A stretch of 64,000 bases of DNA from Luzula sylvatica (GCA_946800325.1 OX326958.1:27816914-27880913), one strand, 5' to 3'; positions 45,198 through 59,801 are shown, counted from the first letter of the stretch. Program-made: numbers and translations. Notes: generated by a model not told the origin, from the letters alone.

Positions 45198-46262
45198 AAA
45201 CAATAATTCTACCAATTTTAAATAACAAAAAATATATAAAAAATATAACTTAATAGCAAAAATATAATCATAATTAAAAAAATTATTAAATTGTACGGCG
45301 TTATTTCCTCTTGTTGAGTGAGTAAGGGACTAAGGGTACGTACGCTATTTTTATTGTTGAGATGGTAAATATGATATTTTTATTTTTAAATGATTAAATA
45401 TGATATTTTGAATTTTTAGAAGGATAAATATACAAATGGTAAAATAGTAATTTTAAATGTTGACCGTTAAGTTTAACGGAAAAATTGGATGATTTTTAAT
45501 TTTTGGATAAATATGATATTTTAGATTTATGAAACGGTAAATATGATATTTTAATTTTAAGGAGGATAAATATGTAATTTTAAGTTCAACAGTATGTAAA
45601 TTTTTTTTTAATATCAAAATGTGTGCCTAACATTTCATATTTCATAGATTGATATGTCTAAAATTATTTTGTTCGCAAACAAAAACATATTTTCAAAAAA
45701 ATATTTTGTACCGAAGAAGATATTACATTTACGCATAAATATGAATTATATTTTCTGTTAATTTAAGAAATTAATCAAGCATAGTAATATCGAACAGAAA
45801 TAAAATATTTTAAATATTGATTTTTCATAAAAAAAAAAAATAAGCATCATGTTTCAATATTCTTAAATATTAATAATGGTTAAAAATAAATATGATTTTC
45901 ATAATACTTCTGTCATTTTTATAAGATTAGTAAATACTAAATATTAATTATATTTTAAATATTTGTGACTTCTCTAAAATAAATATGTTTTTGCAAGATT
46001 TAATATCAAAAAATAGTAATTATTTTTCTTAAAATAATATAAATTTCAATTATAAATAAATAAATAACGGGACAATATGAACAGTATAAGAAGAAAATTT
46101 TAACATGTTACTTTCTCGACCGTCCAGAATAATATTTTAAAAATTACATGCAATTATTGATTTATATGTGTGAAATTTTCCCTTCAAATCAAATGATTTG
46201 AGATAATATCAAAGAATGAGACCGACATCTAAGAGAATCACATACCCACAAAAGTTCAAAAC
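45198..46262. repeat. Right half of the split foldback MITE and second arm of the direct repeat
   Basis: The stretch 45360-45605 (GGTAAATATGATATTTT, AAATGTTGACCGTTAAG, GGAGGATAAATATGTAATTTT) is the right half of the foldback element. 45735-45940 repeats 41098-41290. 45941-46262 is AT-rich and leads into the CK2 alpha promoter. A (CT)n tract at about 46263-46279 lies in the likely 5'UTR. Confidence 0.6.
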
Positions 46263-46396
46263 CTCTCTCTCTCTCTCTCAATAGGAACGAGAAACAAAAA
46301 AATTGGGAATCTGATCGCATCCGACGGTGACGCCACCAGTAAAGGTACCGTCTTTTCTATCGCCCAACGAGGCAACTTCCACCGCCGCCGCCGGCC

Positions 46397-48559
<2,163 letters not shown>

Positions 48560-49040
48560 AACGAAACAAAATAAAACGGGTCACTACTCGCTAGAAAAGT
48601 GACCCGTTTGAATAATTCCTATTTTTTTTTAATCATTATTATCATGGTTATTGTTATTGCTATTGTAGTCCTGTTTTATTTGAGAAAAAAAATCTGATTG
48701 TTTTTAACTTAAAAAATCATAAATTTATTAGGCTTGAATTTGTATTCTAACTTTTCTCTCCCAGATAATTTGTTCACGATAATTTATTTTTGTTTCGCTT
48801 ATTATTAGTAACCCAATATTATATACATCAATTCTATAAATTTAATATAGTTAATACAAGAAGCTTTTGTATGATATTTTAGCATCCAAAATCATATAAA
48901 GCTAACCCTAGAAGTTCTGGTCCGTTTAGTCTCGTGTTGTTTTCAAAGCTGAACGAAAAATATTATTTATATGAGATATTTTCAGTTTGAAAAAGGGTAA
49001 ATTTGATATTTGCAGTTTCTGAATTCGGTTATGTCAAGTT
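48560..49040. other. Convergent 3' ends of CK2 alpha and the LRR gene
   Basis: The two genes point towards each other. This 480-bp AT-rich stretch should contain both 3'UTRs. No other feature is seen. Confidence 0.45.
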
Positions 49041-50359
49041 TTAAATTTTAGAGTACCTTCGAGGCGGAAAAGTAGAAAAAGGTCCGTCCACTGGAATTGT
49101 TCCGCACAAATCATTGTTTGAAAAATCACTGCCAAATAAATAAATAAATATGGAAATTTTAGGTTTATACTAAATAAAGAAAATTTATTAAAAATTAAAA
49201 ATAAGTACTCACAGTACAAGAAGATCAGAGAGGGTAGCCAACTCTCTCGGTATGGATCCTGTGAGTTTGTTATTATTCAAACGCCTATAAAAGTTAAGAA
49301 ATTATAAAAAATAAGGAAAATTGAGAAATAAAAGCATATGTTTTTTCTTAAAAATGAAAGGAAATTTTAATTATATCATAGATAGGTTATTTATTGAAAT
49401 GTTAATTTGAATTAAACATACATGAATCGAAGAGATTTGAGCTTAGAAAGAGATTTAGGGATCGATCCTTCAAGCTTATTTTCGTACAAATCCATACTGA
49501 GCAGGTTTTTTAAATTACTCCATTCCTCTGGGATTTTCCCCTCGAAATTGTTTTTATACAATTCACTGCAAAATTAAACATGTTATATCAATAAAATATT
49601 CAAACTGAATTAAAATATAATTAATTCAAAGGTAATTAATATGATTTTAAATGAATTATTACAGATATTTAAGGTGTTCAAGGCGGCCAAGCTCGGGTCC
49701 TAGCGGGCCTGAAATGTTTAAATTTCCAAGATCCCTAAAACAATAAAAAAATATTTTTTAAAAACTCAAATGATAATTTCAGGCATAATTTCATGTTTAC
49801 CCTTACAAAATATTGAAATATCATGATATTTTGAGATCTCTAAATCATTCTTCATTTTTATTTCTTTAATTTCAAATCGAATTATACGGAATAGTTTGAA
49901 ATTTTTAAAGATTTTCATGATATTTTGAGATTTTCGCTGGAGTACAAGTGAAATTGACATCTTTTTATGTGAAAGGAACATATGAATTATGAGATTAAAA
50001 AATCGAAAATATGACTAACAGGCGTTCGACGCGGTTTTGAGAGTCGCAAGTGACATGAAACCACATGCATGGATTCACAAGGCTCAGATCCCAGCTTTGC
50101 AAATAATTACCCGGATCAGATAATCTCAAGCGAAATGCAAATAGCGCGTTTCCTGTGATAAAAAAAAATCATCAAATTTTATCTGATAATATAATAAAAA
50201 TAAAAATATAATTTATAGAGGAAAATCAAATTACAAGAAAAGTCGAACTAATGAAAGTTCGAAATTGAGAAATTACCTTCAGAATTTGAGGAGAAAACAG
50301 GCCAAGCAGAGAGTAAGATAAGAGATGAGATGAATGGAAAGAGTAAAGAGGGAGATGCC

Positions 50360-50361
<2 letters not shown>
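49041..50361 (-). CDS. Secreted short LRR protein (LRR1/SERK ectodomain-like), 6 exons
   Basis: Minus-strand exons 50361-50277, 50152-50020, 49734-49663, 49565-49422, 49284-49213 and 49128-49041 encode 197 aa. A signal peptide (residues about 1-25, [20 protein letters not shown]) is followed by the LRR N-terminal cap with [16 protein letters not shown] and then four or five LRRs, one repeat per exon phase ([37 protein letters not shown]). The intron phases match SERK and LRR1-type genes. There is no transmembrane segment or kinase, so it is probably apoplastic. The C-terminus after GPFSTFPPR is RYSKI and stop. Relatives continue with a further FENNPxLEGPELLG tail, so the last exon looks lost or replaced by intron read-through. 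Confidence 0.88.
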
Positions 50362-50398
<37 letters not shown>

Positions 50399-51983
50399 TT
50401 GCTTCTTTCTCTTGAGATTATTGATAGAAAAAGAAGAGAGCTTTGCTTTGCTTTTGGAAATGACGCGCTGAGTTATGAAGACTGAAGACTCAAAAGCTCA
50501 AGTCAAGTCCACAGTCCCATGTTTCGAATAAAGAAGAGATTATTTAATTTTAATGGGTGTTGCAAGAGAACAAATTAAATGTTTTTTTTTTAAAAGATCA
50601 AGTTTGACCCGTAATAACATTCGATCCAGTCTAATTTTTTTCTGTCATATTTTTATACTTTTAATTTTGAAAAAAATAAATTACTTCTAAATTTTTACCA
50701 TCTCAAATTCTGATAATACATGTTTATGAATTATTATTCACAGGTCACTCGTTATTTTCATGATAATTATAATTTTATTATTGTTCATAATTGATTTCTT
50801 AAATAATAATTAATTATCAAAAAAATGTTCTTAAATAATAATTAATTATTGACAGATTGGGGGTTCGATCCCCACTGAGACGTCAATTGATGGAGGACTT
50901 ATGAGGATTCTTCATTTATTATAAAAAAATTAATTAATTAGATATATGTAATTAACAAAAAATGTCCAATATTTGCTATAAATTAAAATTACATATTGAT
51001 TGTTTCCTATATTATTTTAATTGAATTCATTTTGTTGAATTTGTGTTATTGTTAAATTATCTTAATATTGAGAATGTTAATTTTTGCCAAACTGAAATTG
51101 TTATTGCAAATAAATTAAGATTTGTTCTTTATTTCTAATTGATTTTAAGATGTTTATATCAAATATGGTGATTGTATGAACAAAATAATGATTTTGTGAA
51201 TACTTTCTTTTTTATAAATATTCTTTTTTTTGTATAATTAATGGAGAATCATGTATGTAACCGTTGATGTCAATGAGTGAACCCACAATTTTTTTCAAGA
51301 TATGGACTTATTGACATATATACATATTTTTTTTAAAGTATATTTCTTTAAAAAAAACTTTTCGAAATGTTTTATAATAATAATAGTTTTTTATAAGTTC
51401 TCTTTTATACACAACTTTAACTTTTCTTAAAATGTTCTTTAAAAAAGTTTTGAATTTTTTTAGTACTGTTTATATATACTTTTTTGTACAATTTAAGTAC
51501 TTTGGTTTATGAATTTTATTTTTATTATAAAAACCAAAGTATTTTGTTAAAATTTAGGTGATATACTACTCTTTTTTTTTGGACATTTCAAACCCAATTC
51601 AAATCAACTAAATTTCTGTAAATTGAGATATTCAAATCTGCAACTAGGATCAGATTTATGTCCTGGTCGATCAATTTAAGTCATGTTAATGTTGTTGCAT
51701 ATCTAATTGAATTGAGTAAATTAGGATTAGGATTAGGATTAGGATATATCTTCAATTTTGAACCATTTGAGTCTCTATAATTCAGTTTCGAATTCGATAA
51801 GTTAAATTACGAATATTAAACTATTAAAAGCTCCATATATGCTTAACTATTTTGTTTTTCAAACACAAAACCATTCATATCTCGTATAATTAATCAAAAC
51901 ATATAACTTCTAAATAGAAAAAAAAGTATTATTTTTATCACTAGACCGATATTGCCACCGTATTCTCGATTCCATAAGAATGA
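50362..51983. other. LRR 5' flank and intergenic, (GA)n and a SINE-like B box
   Basis: A (GA)n tract at 50362-50396 directly precedes the LRR start (minus-strand 5'UTR is CT-rich). A 22-bp AT-rich block (TTCTTAAATAATAATTAATT...) occurs at about 50793 and again at about 50829. Next to it GATTGGGGGTTCGATCCCC (50865-50883) looks like a tRNA-type B box, with a tail ending in A-rich DNA, perhaps a truncated SINE. A short GATTAG repeat occurs at about 51722-51745. There is no gene. Confidence 0.4.
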
Positions 51984-52639
51984 TCACCACCCTTCACCCG
52001 GACCGGTTTCGTCACCAGATCCTTTACCGTAACCAGCTTGACCACTGCTGACACTGTTAGCTCTAACTCGTCCTCCATATCCCGATGCGTGGCCTCCAGT
52101 TCCCCCATCGTCGCTATCGCCATGACCACCTGAAAATAATTAATAAATATATGGCTATTGATATTATTACGCTCGTTTTAAATATCTATTTATTTTTTAT
52201 TAAACTTTCAACTATATATACCATCACTAGTAGGCGTTCCAGCACCAGCACCAGCACCAGTACCGGAACCAACACCACTGCCAACTCCAGATCTAGCGCC
52301 ATTTCCACCGGCACCCACACCGCCACCGAGTCCAATTCTACCACCATGGCCAGTACCAACACCAACACCAATACCAGTACCCGTACCCGTACCCGCACCG
52401 GCTCCGGGTCTACGTTCATGACCGTGCCGATGTCCAAAACCACCACCGAATCCGTACCCTCCCCGAACACCACCGAATCTTGGACCAAAACCACCTTCAT
52501 GATGGTTCCACCATTTTTGTCCATCTTCCGATTCATGGTTACGATCATCGGTTAACATTCTAGCCTCGACTAGATCATGGGTAATGGCAAACAAGAATAG
52601 TACGAGGAGCGAAAAAGAAACAATTTTGTATAAAGCCAT
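51984..52639 (-). CDS. Secreted glycine-rich protein, 2 exons
   Basis: Minus-strand exons 52639-52222 and 52129-51984 join in a GGT codon to give 187 aa. A clear signal peptide (MALYKIVSFSLLVLFLFAIT) ends near residue 26. A charged stretch with HHEGGFGPRFGGVRGG follows, and from about residue 70 a Gly/Ala/Thr/Val-rich repeat (GTGTGTGIGVGVGTG; later GSGVGSGTGAGAGAGT). The second exon stays Gly/Ser-rich and ends GDETGPGEGW. It is probably a cell-wall structural GRP. The repeat makes both antisense frames look open. Those are not genes. There is no RNA-binding or Cys-rich domain. Confidence 0.85.
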
Positions 52640-52683
52640 TGTAGTTAATTAGGATAAGATGTGTAAATTAAAGCTAATTAAGG

Positions 52684-52698
52684 GCTTTTTATAGCCTA
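52684..52698 (-). promoter_or_regulatory. TATA box of the GRP gene
   Basis: The minus strand reads GGCTATAAAAAGCC about 50 bp upstream of the GRP start codon. Its position and match to the plant TATA consensus fit a short 5'UTR. Confidence 0.65.
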
Positions 52699-52699
52699 A

Positions 52700-53249
52700 A
52701 ATTGATCATAGAGGCATGTATGGTTTACATGAGCTACTTGTATCTATAATTAATTTAGGAATTTATTTTGGTGTTTTTTTTCTTTCTTAATGAAAACTAT
52801 GATAGCATGACCTAGAAGATGTATTCGGTTATAAAGTGGTTACGAGGTGACAATGGTGTGCTTCACATGGATAATGTTATCGCCGAAATAACATACATAT
52901 CTATATTATTTTAAAAAAAAAATACACATATTATTTAAAAAAAAAATACGCATCTGTAGTTCTAATAGTTTCGTAACGATTCAAAGTACTTAAATAAAGT
53001 AATAATGACAGTAATAAATATTAATAATATTTTTTGGAAAAGAAAAAAAAAATTGATCGCATAATAAATTTCTCGTATTCACCTGCAAAATTTTGAAATA
53101 TCGTGTATACGGTATACCCTTAAAAAATGATGATTTCATGAATACCGTTACAAAATCTCAAAATGTAACCTGTACCCCTTGAAAATGGTAAATATCATAA
53201 ATGTACATGTCAAACATATGAAATATCATTATTACCCCTGAAAATTATA
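52700..53249. other. GRP 5' flank
   Basis: AT-rich. No gene or element end is visible. Confidence 0.4.
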
Positions 53250-53954
53250 TCTTATGTATAAAGTTAAGAAATTTCTTGCAATTCTAGGCCTCCACGTCAT
53301 CAAAGGTCTTTGTGTAATTTTTTTTTTAATTTACATTTTTGTCTTTTTTAGTTTTAAAATTTACATTTTGGTCCTTTTTATTTATATTTTGGTCATTTTT
53401 AAATTACATTACGATCCTTTTTTACATTTCGATCCTTTTTTTATTTTACATTTTGGTCCTTTTTATTTACATTTTGGTCCTTTTTATATTATATTTCGGT
53501 CCTTTTTTACATTTTGATCCTTTTTCTTATCTTACATTTTGGTCATTTTTTATATTTTGGTCCTTTTTGTTTTAATTTATATTTTGGTCCTTTTTATTTA
53601 CATTTCGGTCCATTTTTACATTTTTATCCATTTTTCTTATTTTACATTTTTTACATTTGGTCTTTTTTTCCTATTTTACATACATATTAAAATTTGCGAA
53701 TATGTCATGATTATATTAATCGATTTTAGAAGCACCTGAACAAATGTTATTTATACAAATTATACTAGAAAATAATATCCGTGATAGACTAATTTCATGA
53801 ACCTTATGCATATATTGACATCATGATATTTGCAAATATGTCATGATTAGATTAATTTAGTTCAAACGCATGCGCGTTAATTCGCACACGCGTTAATTAT
53901 ATTTAAATAATTATATAAAAAACATCCCGCGCAATTGCGCGGGGATAAAGCTAG
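53250..53954 (+). mobile_element. Non-autonomous Helitron, 705 bp, second copy of the 5100-6468 family
   Basis: The 5' end TCTTATGTATAAAGTTAAG follows A. The 3' end is CCCGCGCAATTGCGCGGG, GATAAAG, CTAG (53951-53954), then T. The interior starts GGCCTCCACGTCATC and holds a TTTTGGTCCTTTTTATTTACA array (about 53330-53670), as in the longer copy. The A/T flanks agree with Helitron target preference. No protein is encoded. Confidence 0.85.
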
Positions 53955-54107
53955 TTAAATATATATTTTATATACGTTAGTTCCAATTTGTTCAGAAAAA
54001 AAATTCAAACTACAATTATTTCAATATTTACTTATGTTTACAAATTAATGACAAGCAATGAGGATTATTCTAGAGAAATTTTAGGAGAGAAGCGGTATAT
54101 ATGGTAA

Positions 54108-54830
54108 CTAGGAGAATACTCGCGCTATGCGGCGAACATGATAATTATGTCTTGCGTTATAATACAAACTATATATATTTGTATGATCATATTGATAATA
54201 TCATCTCATAATAAAATTATTTGAACTTATTTATTATTAATATATATATGTTTTACGATTATTTTATATTATGATAGCAAAAGTTATCATTTTATTTAAT
54301 AAAATGATAACAATTATATTAGTGTCATTGCATAATAATATATGATGTATAACCGATTTTACCAAAAAAAACATAACAACAATTATTATATGAAATATTT
54401 TATACAATATCAAATATAAAAATAATGAATCATCGGCATATGTGGTAGAACATCATTAGTTATTAGTATTTATAACTTTTGTTATTTATTCAAAATTAAA
54501 TAAAAATATAAACAATATCAAACTTAATAATGAAAGTAATTTAATAAATAATATAAAATCTTAATTAAACATAAACATAAATATAAATTATTTTATATCA
54601 TATGATTTTGTAAAACTTACCCTTTTAAAAAAAATTATACTATTTGATAGGTGTTTATAAGTTTAAAAAAAATATTTAGATGAATAAACTATTTTGTAAT
54701 TTATATCATTTTTTTTAATTTTTCCATATATGTTTGTTAAATTAAAAACACATATATAATCAACTTAGTATTATATAGGATTCTTATAGTCATAATTTTA
54801 TAAAAGGCCATAGGCAATCATGAGGCTCCA
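54108..54830 (-). mobile_element. Helitron 3' end, minus orientation; body AT-rich
   Basis: On the minus strand a hairpin-like CGCCGCATAGCGCGAG is followed by TATTCTC and CTAG at 54111-54108, then T. It belongs to the same end class as 23025 and 31120. The element body must extend to the right. Its 5' TC end cannot be fixed in the AT-rich DNA, so the end coordinate is a guess. Confidence 0.5.
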
Positions 54831-55810
54831 CATGGCAAAGCGGATGCTTAAAAAGAGCGCCAATAAAAAAATTAGACGAGCAGACGTTTTTTGTGACAAC
54901 GCCTAATATCCGGGCAGCCTCTAATATATCTTTCGCTTTCAAATTTAGCTAGTTGTCTTATACATTTAAACTTCACATTTATCCTTTTCGACTTTATATT
55001 ATACATTTTTACAATGAAAAAGATATAAATAACAACAACGTTTTATGCATAGTATAGAAAAAAGGTATACATATTTAGATAGTTCCTTTTATACATTTCA
55101 CATTCATGTTTATACATTTTTACAATGAAAACATGTATAAATAAAGACATATATTTTTCGCTGCATAGAAAAAAAATACATACAATAATAAAAGATATAG
55201 TTCTTTTTATACATTTTCCTTTCGTATTTATACATTTTTATAATGAAAAAATATAAAATAACAAGAACTTTTTATAGTATAGAAAAAGATACAAATAATA
55301 GTAAAAAATTATAAATAACATCATAAATTTAATTCATGGTATAGTAAAAAAGTATAAATAACAAAAAAAATAAAAAATCCCAAATATAGGAAAAAATATA
55401 TATAAATAATAACACAAAAAAATAAATTAACTACAGATCTTTGATCCATAACATAAAAAAAATATTGTAATAAATATAAATAACAACTTTTTTTAGTCTC
55501 AAGTATAGAAAAGGATATAAATCATAATAAAAATGTATAAAAATGTATAGTGAAAAAAACATAAATAATAGGAAAAAAATTATAGTAACAACCGATTTTT
55601 AATCCCAAATATAAAAAAAATGTATAAATCATAATAAAAAAAGTATAAAAATGTATAGTGAAAAAATATAAATAATAACATATCTTTAATTCACAGTACA
55701 TAAAAAAATAAAAAATATATATAAATAATAGTAACAACGATATAAATACCAACATATTTCATTTATGTAAGATAAAAAAAAAATATAAAAGAAGATATAA
55801 AAGAAGATAT
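54831..55810. repeat. AT-rich degenerate repeat (TATAAATAATAACAA units)
   Basis: From about 54950 to 55800 the words GTATAAATAACAAC, GTATAGAAAAA and TTTATACATTTT recur many times with variable spacing. There is no coding potential. The minus-strand frames are Tyr/Phe-rich artefacts. Confidence 0.55.
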
Positions 55811-57349
55811 AAGAGATGTTAGGTCTAGCGTGAGACGAGAAGGCAACTCGAGATGGTGCATTTTCCAAAAACGACACGAGGTGCATTCTGGTTGCTCTGG
55901 TGTGGGGGAGGACATTGAGGTAAATTGCAAAATCATATCTCATGCTCATTGTGTAAAATGCATTTCTTTTAATCATTGAACCGACGACAAGTCGACAACC
56001 CAAATATTTCAAATTTGGTAGAAGTATTCATGATATTTTCACTTCCATACATGGTTACCCGTGAATAATTCTAATCAAATTCGTCACACTACTTTGAAGT
56101 GGAATTGCTGATCAAATCGTACTAATTAAAGATCAGAATATATAATTGGATGTAAGGATCAGAATATATAATTGGATGCGATGCTACATAAAACTACTTG
56201 AATTTGAAGATACAAGGACTTGAATATGTACTCGTAAGATTTGTCAAAAAGATATTATTTTCTTTCGATCAAGTGCTTACAAGTTACGCCATCCAGAAAG
56301 AACAAAGGAATATAACTAATTATAATAGAATAAATTAAGTGCATTTCACTCTCATTATTGCTTAAATTGTCCAGTCCGTCCGATTTACCTTTACACGTCA
56401 TAATTAATTAAGGCAGTTTCTCAGTGCTGGTGATTCTAATTTGTTTTCCTTGAAAGAAAATTAAAGCCGTTCAATCTATTTTGTGAATAGTATCGAACAA
56501 ACAATCGATCGTTGTTAATGGTACACAATTGTTTTTACACAAATAAATGATACAAATTATATTTCGATACTACAATTTTAAGAGTAATTTGTGAATTTTC
56601 TAAAACATTCAATTGGTATTATAATGCTAACAGTGTCTTGATCATAGTAACACCGTTTTCATTGTATTTTGTTGCATTTTCCGTCGTCGTCTTGGGTTTT
56701 TCTTAGAAAATTCGCTCATTTTTTTCTCAGGTCGTTCATGTGGTTGCAATGAGAATATTGTCACATTTTTTCTTTGGATCTTGGCAAGGTTAGTCCTTTG
56801 ATTTCTCCAAAATAGTAATAGGTTTTCGTTTTTGTTTGGAGTCATTAGGATGTGTTTATGAGCATGGATAATGTTCATATTTTCTTTGCATACATGCACA
56901 GTGTGAATATGTGTTCAACACATTCCGAGTCAATTTTATATAGGGGGGCAACATAATGGTCCCACCCATCCCTTGTTGTTTAGTATGTCCCCGTTAGGAT
57001 TCGACAATTTATGACTATAGCCACATGAAAATTTTCGTTTTAATCAGTGTCTTGGCTTTTCATATCATGTTGTTTCATTAGACGCGCTCCCCGCATCGAT
57101 TAAAGGCTATATATGAGTTTGAAATTGAGAATGAGAAGTCTTTTGCTCAATTTCATTTTGATATTAACACTCGATCCATCATGTTTTGAGGTTGAAATTT
57201 TGTAGAAAGGGATGAGTTTAATAAAATCTTTTAAGAAGAATGATCGTTTCTTTTGATTGAAGCTCTTCAAAATTTGTACTGAAATTATTCATTTAACTTT
57301 TGGATCCATTGTGCTTATAGTGAATCAAGTTGTGTGTCTATTTTTCATA
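55811..57349. other. No recognisable gene
   Basis: Mixed intergenic sequence. Frames near 55686-56012 and 56642-56899 have no recognisable domain. An 18-bp block (GATCAGAATATATAATTGGA) is repeated at about 56133 and 56158. Confidence 0.35.
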
Positions 57350-58039
57350 ATCATTTAAGAATAAGAGATTCATTTTGTGTTTTAATTTTTTGAGTCCCAT
57401 GCCCATATTCTTAGGAAGACACCACTCTATCCCAACTAATTAGGGAGTTAGTTGGGTTGTATTCATTGGAGTCTTTCCAAAATAAATCTCGGATAGTCGT
57501 TTCAATTTCCTTGATTACTCATTTTGGAAATAAACAACCTTGAATAAAGTATGTTGGTATACTTGACAGTACCGATTGTGCAAGCGTGTATCGTCACCGT
57601 ACGATAGTAATTTTTCTTGTCCTGCCGAGACGTTTGTTCTAAAAAAATTCTATCAGTGGCATGGAATCCCTAGCTCTGGGTTTGTTAATTGTAAGTGAGA
57701 ACCCTTCATAATTTATCCTTGTTACGTCCTATGATGTCTTGAATATGGAAATGCAATTCTTGTGGTATGACAATAGGTAGGAAGTTAATTTTGCTCTAGT
57801 TTATTTTCAACCCTGATATGTTTGAGAAGACCTCCAAATTTGTCTTATTATTCGGATGTGTTTGGAGTGCGATTCTATGGAGATGACATTGTCATATGCA
57901 TATTGTAGCGGTATAGGAGTTGGTCAAGCTCCACTCGTCATAAGTGAAGTTAAGTTCGTGATAGCCCTTCGTAGTGCATCAATCGTAATATTAAACATAA
58001 ACGGGATAGTGAGTCTACTTGTCTTAACTCCTTAGATCA
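57350..58039 (-). pseudogene. LINE reverse transcriptase remnant
   Basis: On the minus strand around 58000-57860 the text reads FNITIDALRRAITN, then after disruption PIPLQYAYDNVIS. This matches the plant LINE RT pattern with F(N/D)xxxDALxRA and QYADDT. Downstream pieces continue in other frames (ISEIYFGKTPMNTTQLT). There are many stops and frameshifts. The Mutator-like element starts immediately to the right (58049). Confidence 0.55.
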
Positions 58040-58048
58040 TTCAATTAA

Positions 58049-59532
58049 GGAAAATGCCTCCCCCACATTTCCCCTAGCACTCTTGATGTGCTGGCAGTGT
58101 TAAGCCGTAACACTGCGTTAAGCCTATTTATGTCCTGGCAGTGTTAAGCCGTAAAACTGTGTTAAGCCGTAACACTGCGTTAAGCCTAATTATGTGCTGA
58201 CAATGTTAAGCCGTAAAACTGTGTTAAGCCGTAAAAATTTGGTATATATAACACGTGTTAATTCTTGAATTAACAGTTATACAATTTTCATTAAGGAAAT
58301 TTGGTAGATGTTATGGGTGATAAAATGTGTAAATATCACTCAACTATGTGTAAATATCACTCAAAAAATTTTCAATTAACATGTGTAAACAACATTTGTA
58401 AATATCACTCAACTATTAATCCGTAATTAACATGTATTAAGTGTAAATCGACAGTAATTAATCGAATGTTAATGTATATATAACAGTAATTAACAACAAT
58501 ATCACTCAAACATTCTTTTATTAACCATCCAATTAGCAGATATCAATTAACACAATATCACTTAAAAAATCACGCTTGAATTAACACTTAAGAGATACCA
58601 ATCACACTTCAATTAACAGTATATATAACTTGAATTACAATCTAATTAACAGATACCAATGAACACAAGTAAACTTAAAGAATTATATTCCAATTAACAC
58701 TTAATACACAAATTACATTTCAATTAACATCTATCAATTAACAACATTAAACTCCAAAAAATTACATTCCAAAATTACATCTACCAATTAACAGCCCCTG
58801 AAAAATCCCCGAAAATTACAAAAAAGTCCCTGAAAATTACAAAAAAGTCCCTGAAAATCACAAAAAAAGCCCCTGAACAATTACAGAAAATCCCCTGAAA
58901 ACAGAAATTAACAGCAGTTAACAGGAATTAGCAGGAAATAGCAGGAATTACCAGTAATAGCAAAGAATTAACAGGAATTAATAGAAATTAACTGGAATTA
59001 CCCAGGAATTTACTGGAATTACCAGAAATTACCAGGGATTTACCAAAAAAAAACACAGGAATTAAGAGCAAGAACTCGAATTTAAGCAAAAAAGTAACAA
59101 AAAAGTCGAATCTAAGCAAGAAATTAACAAAAAAAACTCGAATCTAAGCAAGGAAATAACAACAAACTCGAATCTAAGCAAGAAAATACTAAAAAAATTC
59201 GAATCTTAGCAAGAAATCAACAAAAAAAATTGGATCTAAGCAAGAAATTAACAAAAAAACTCGAATCTAAGCAAGAATTAACAAAAAAAACTTGGATCTA
59301 AGCAAGAAAATAACAACAAACTCGAATCTAAGCAAGAAAATACTAAAAAAACTCGAATCTTAGCAAGAAATCAACAAAAAAAAAAACCGGATCTAAGCAA
59401 GAAAACGAACAAAAACGAACAAAAACCCGATCTAAGCAAGAAATCAACTATTAATTCCTTACAAGTAACCACTTCTTCTTCGAAAATCTTGCAAAACGAA
59501 CAAAAAAAACCCGGATCTAAGCTCTGGTATTG

Positions 59533-59582
<50 letters not shown>

Positions 59583-59792
59583 TGTGAGAATGAGAGGAGA
59601 GAGAGAAAAATAGGGTTTGTAATTTTATATATGGGTCGGGTCCGTTAAGCCTTAAACCCGTTAAGCCCAAAGTTCGATTTGCCTTATAGGAGAGCTATAA
59701 GAGGGAAAAAATGGTGCCATCAATTAACACCTCATTTTGATGACACATCAACACTCTTGGGGGACAGTTGAGGGGGATATACATCGCGACTC
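58049..59792. mobile_element. Mutator-like element, 1744 bp, with promoter-like cargo
   Basis: The 9-bp duplication TTCAATTAA lies exactly at 58040-58048 and 59793-59801. The right end (GGGGGACAGTTGAGGGGG, ATATACATCGCGACTC) is kin to the right end of 20501-21125. The left end (CCTCCCCCACATTTCCCC, CACTCTTGATGTG) is its diverged invert. The interior has a GTTAAGCCGTAACACTG minisatellite (58095-58240), CTGAAAATTACAAAAAAGTC and AACAGGAATTA repeats (58800-59050), a ~30-bp AACTCGAATCTAAGCAAGAA array (59060-59440) and (GA)n (59538-59581). The minus strand from 59640 looks like a TATA, CT-rich 5'UTR and intron start. Confidence 0.8.
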
Positions 59793-59801
59793 TTCAATTA
59801 A

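Noticed and set aside
50861..50897. Possible tRNA gene (GGTTCGATCCCC)
   Set aside because: No acceptor stem, A box or cloverleaf can be folded around it. It is more likely a SINE fragment.
52085..52555. Thr/Ser-rich plus-strand ORF of 156 aa and a Val-rich minus-strand ORF
   Set aside because: They are shadow frames of the glycine-rich protein gene, whose GGN repeats leave other frames open. Signal peptide and splice sites support only the GRP reading.
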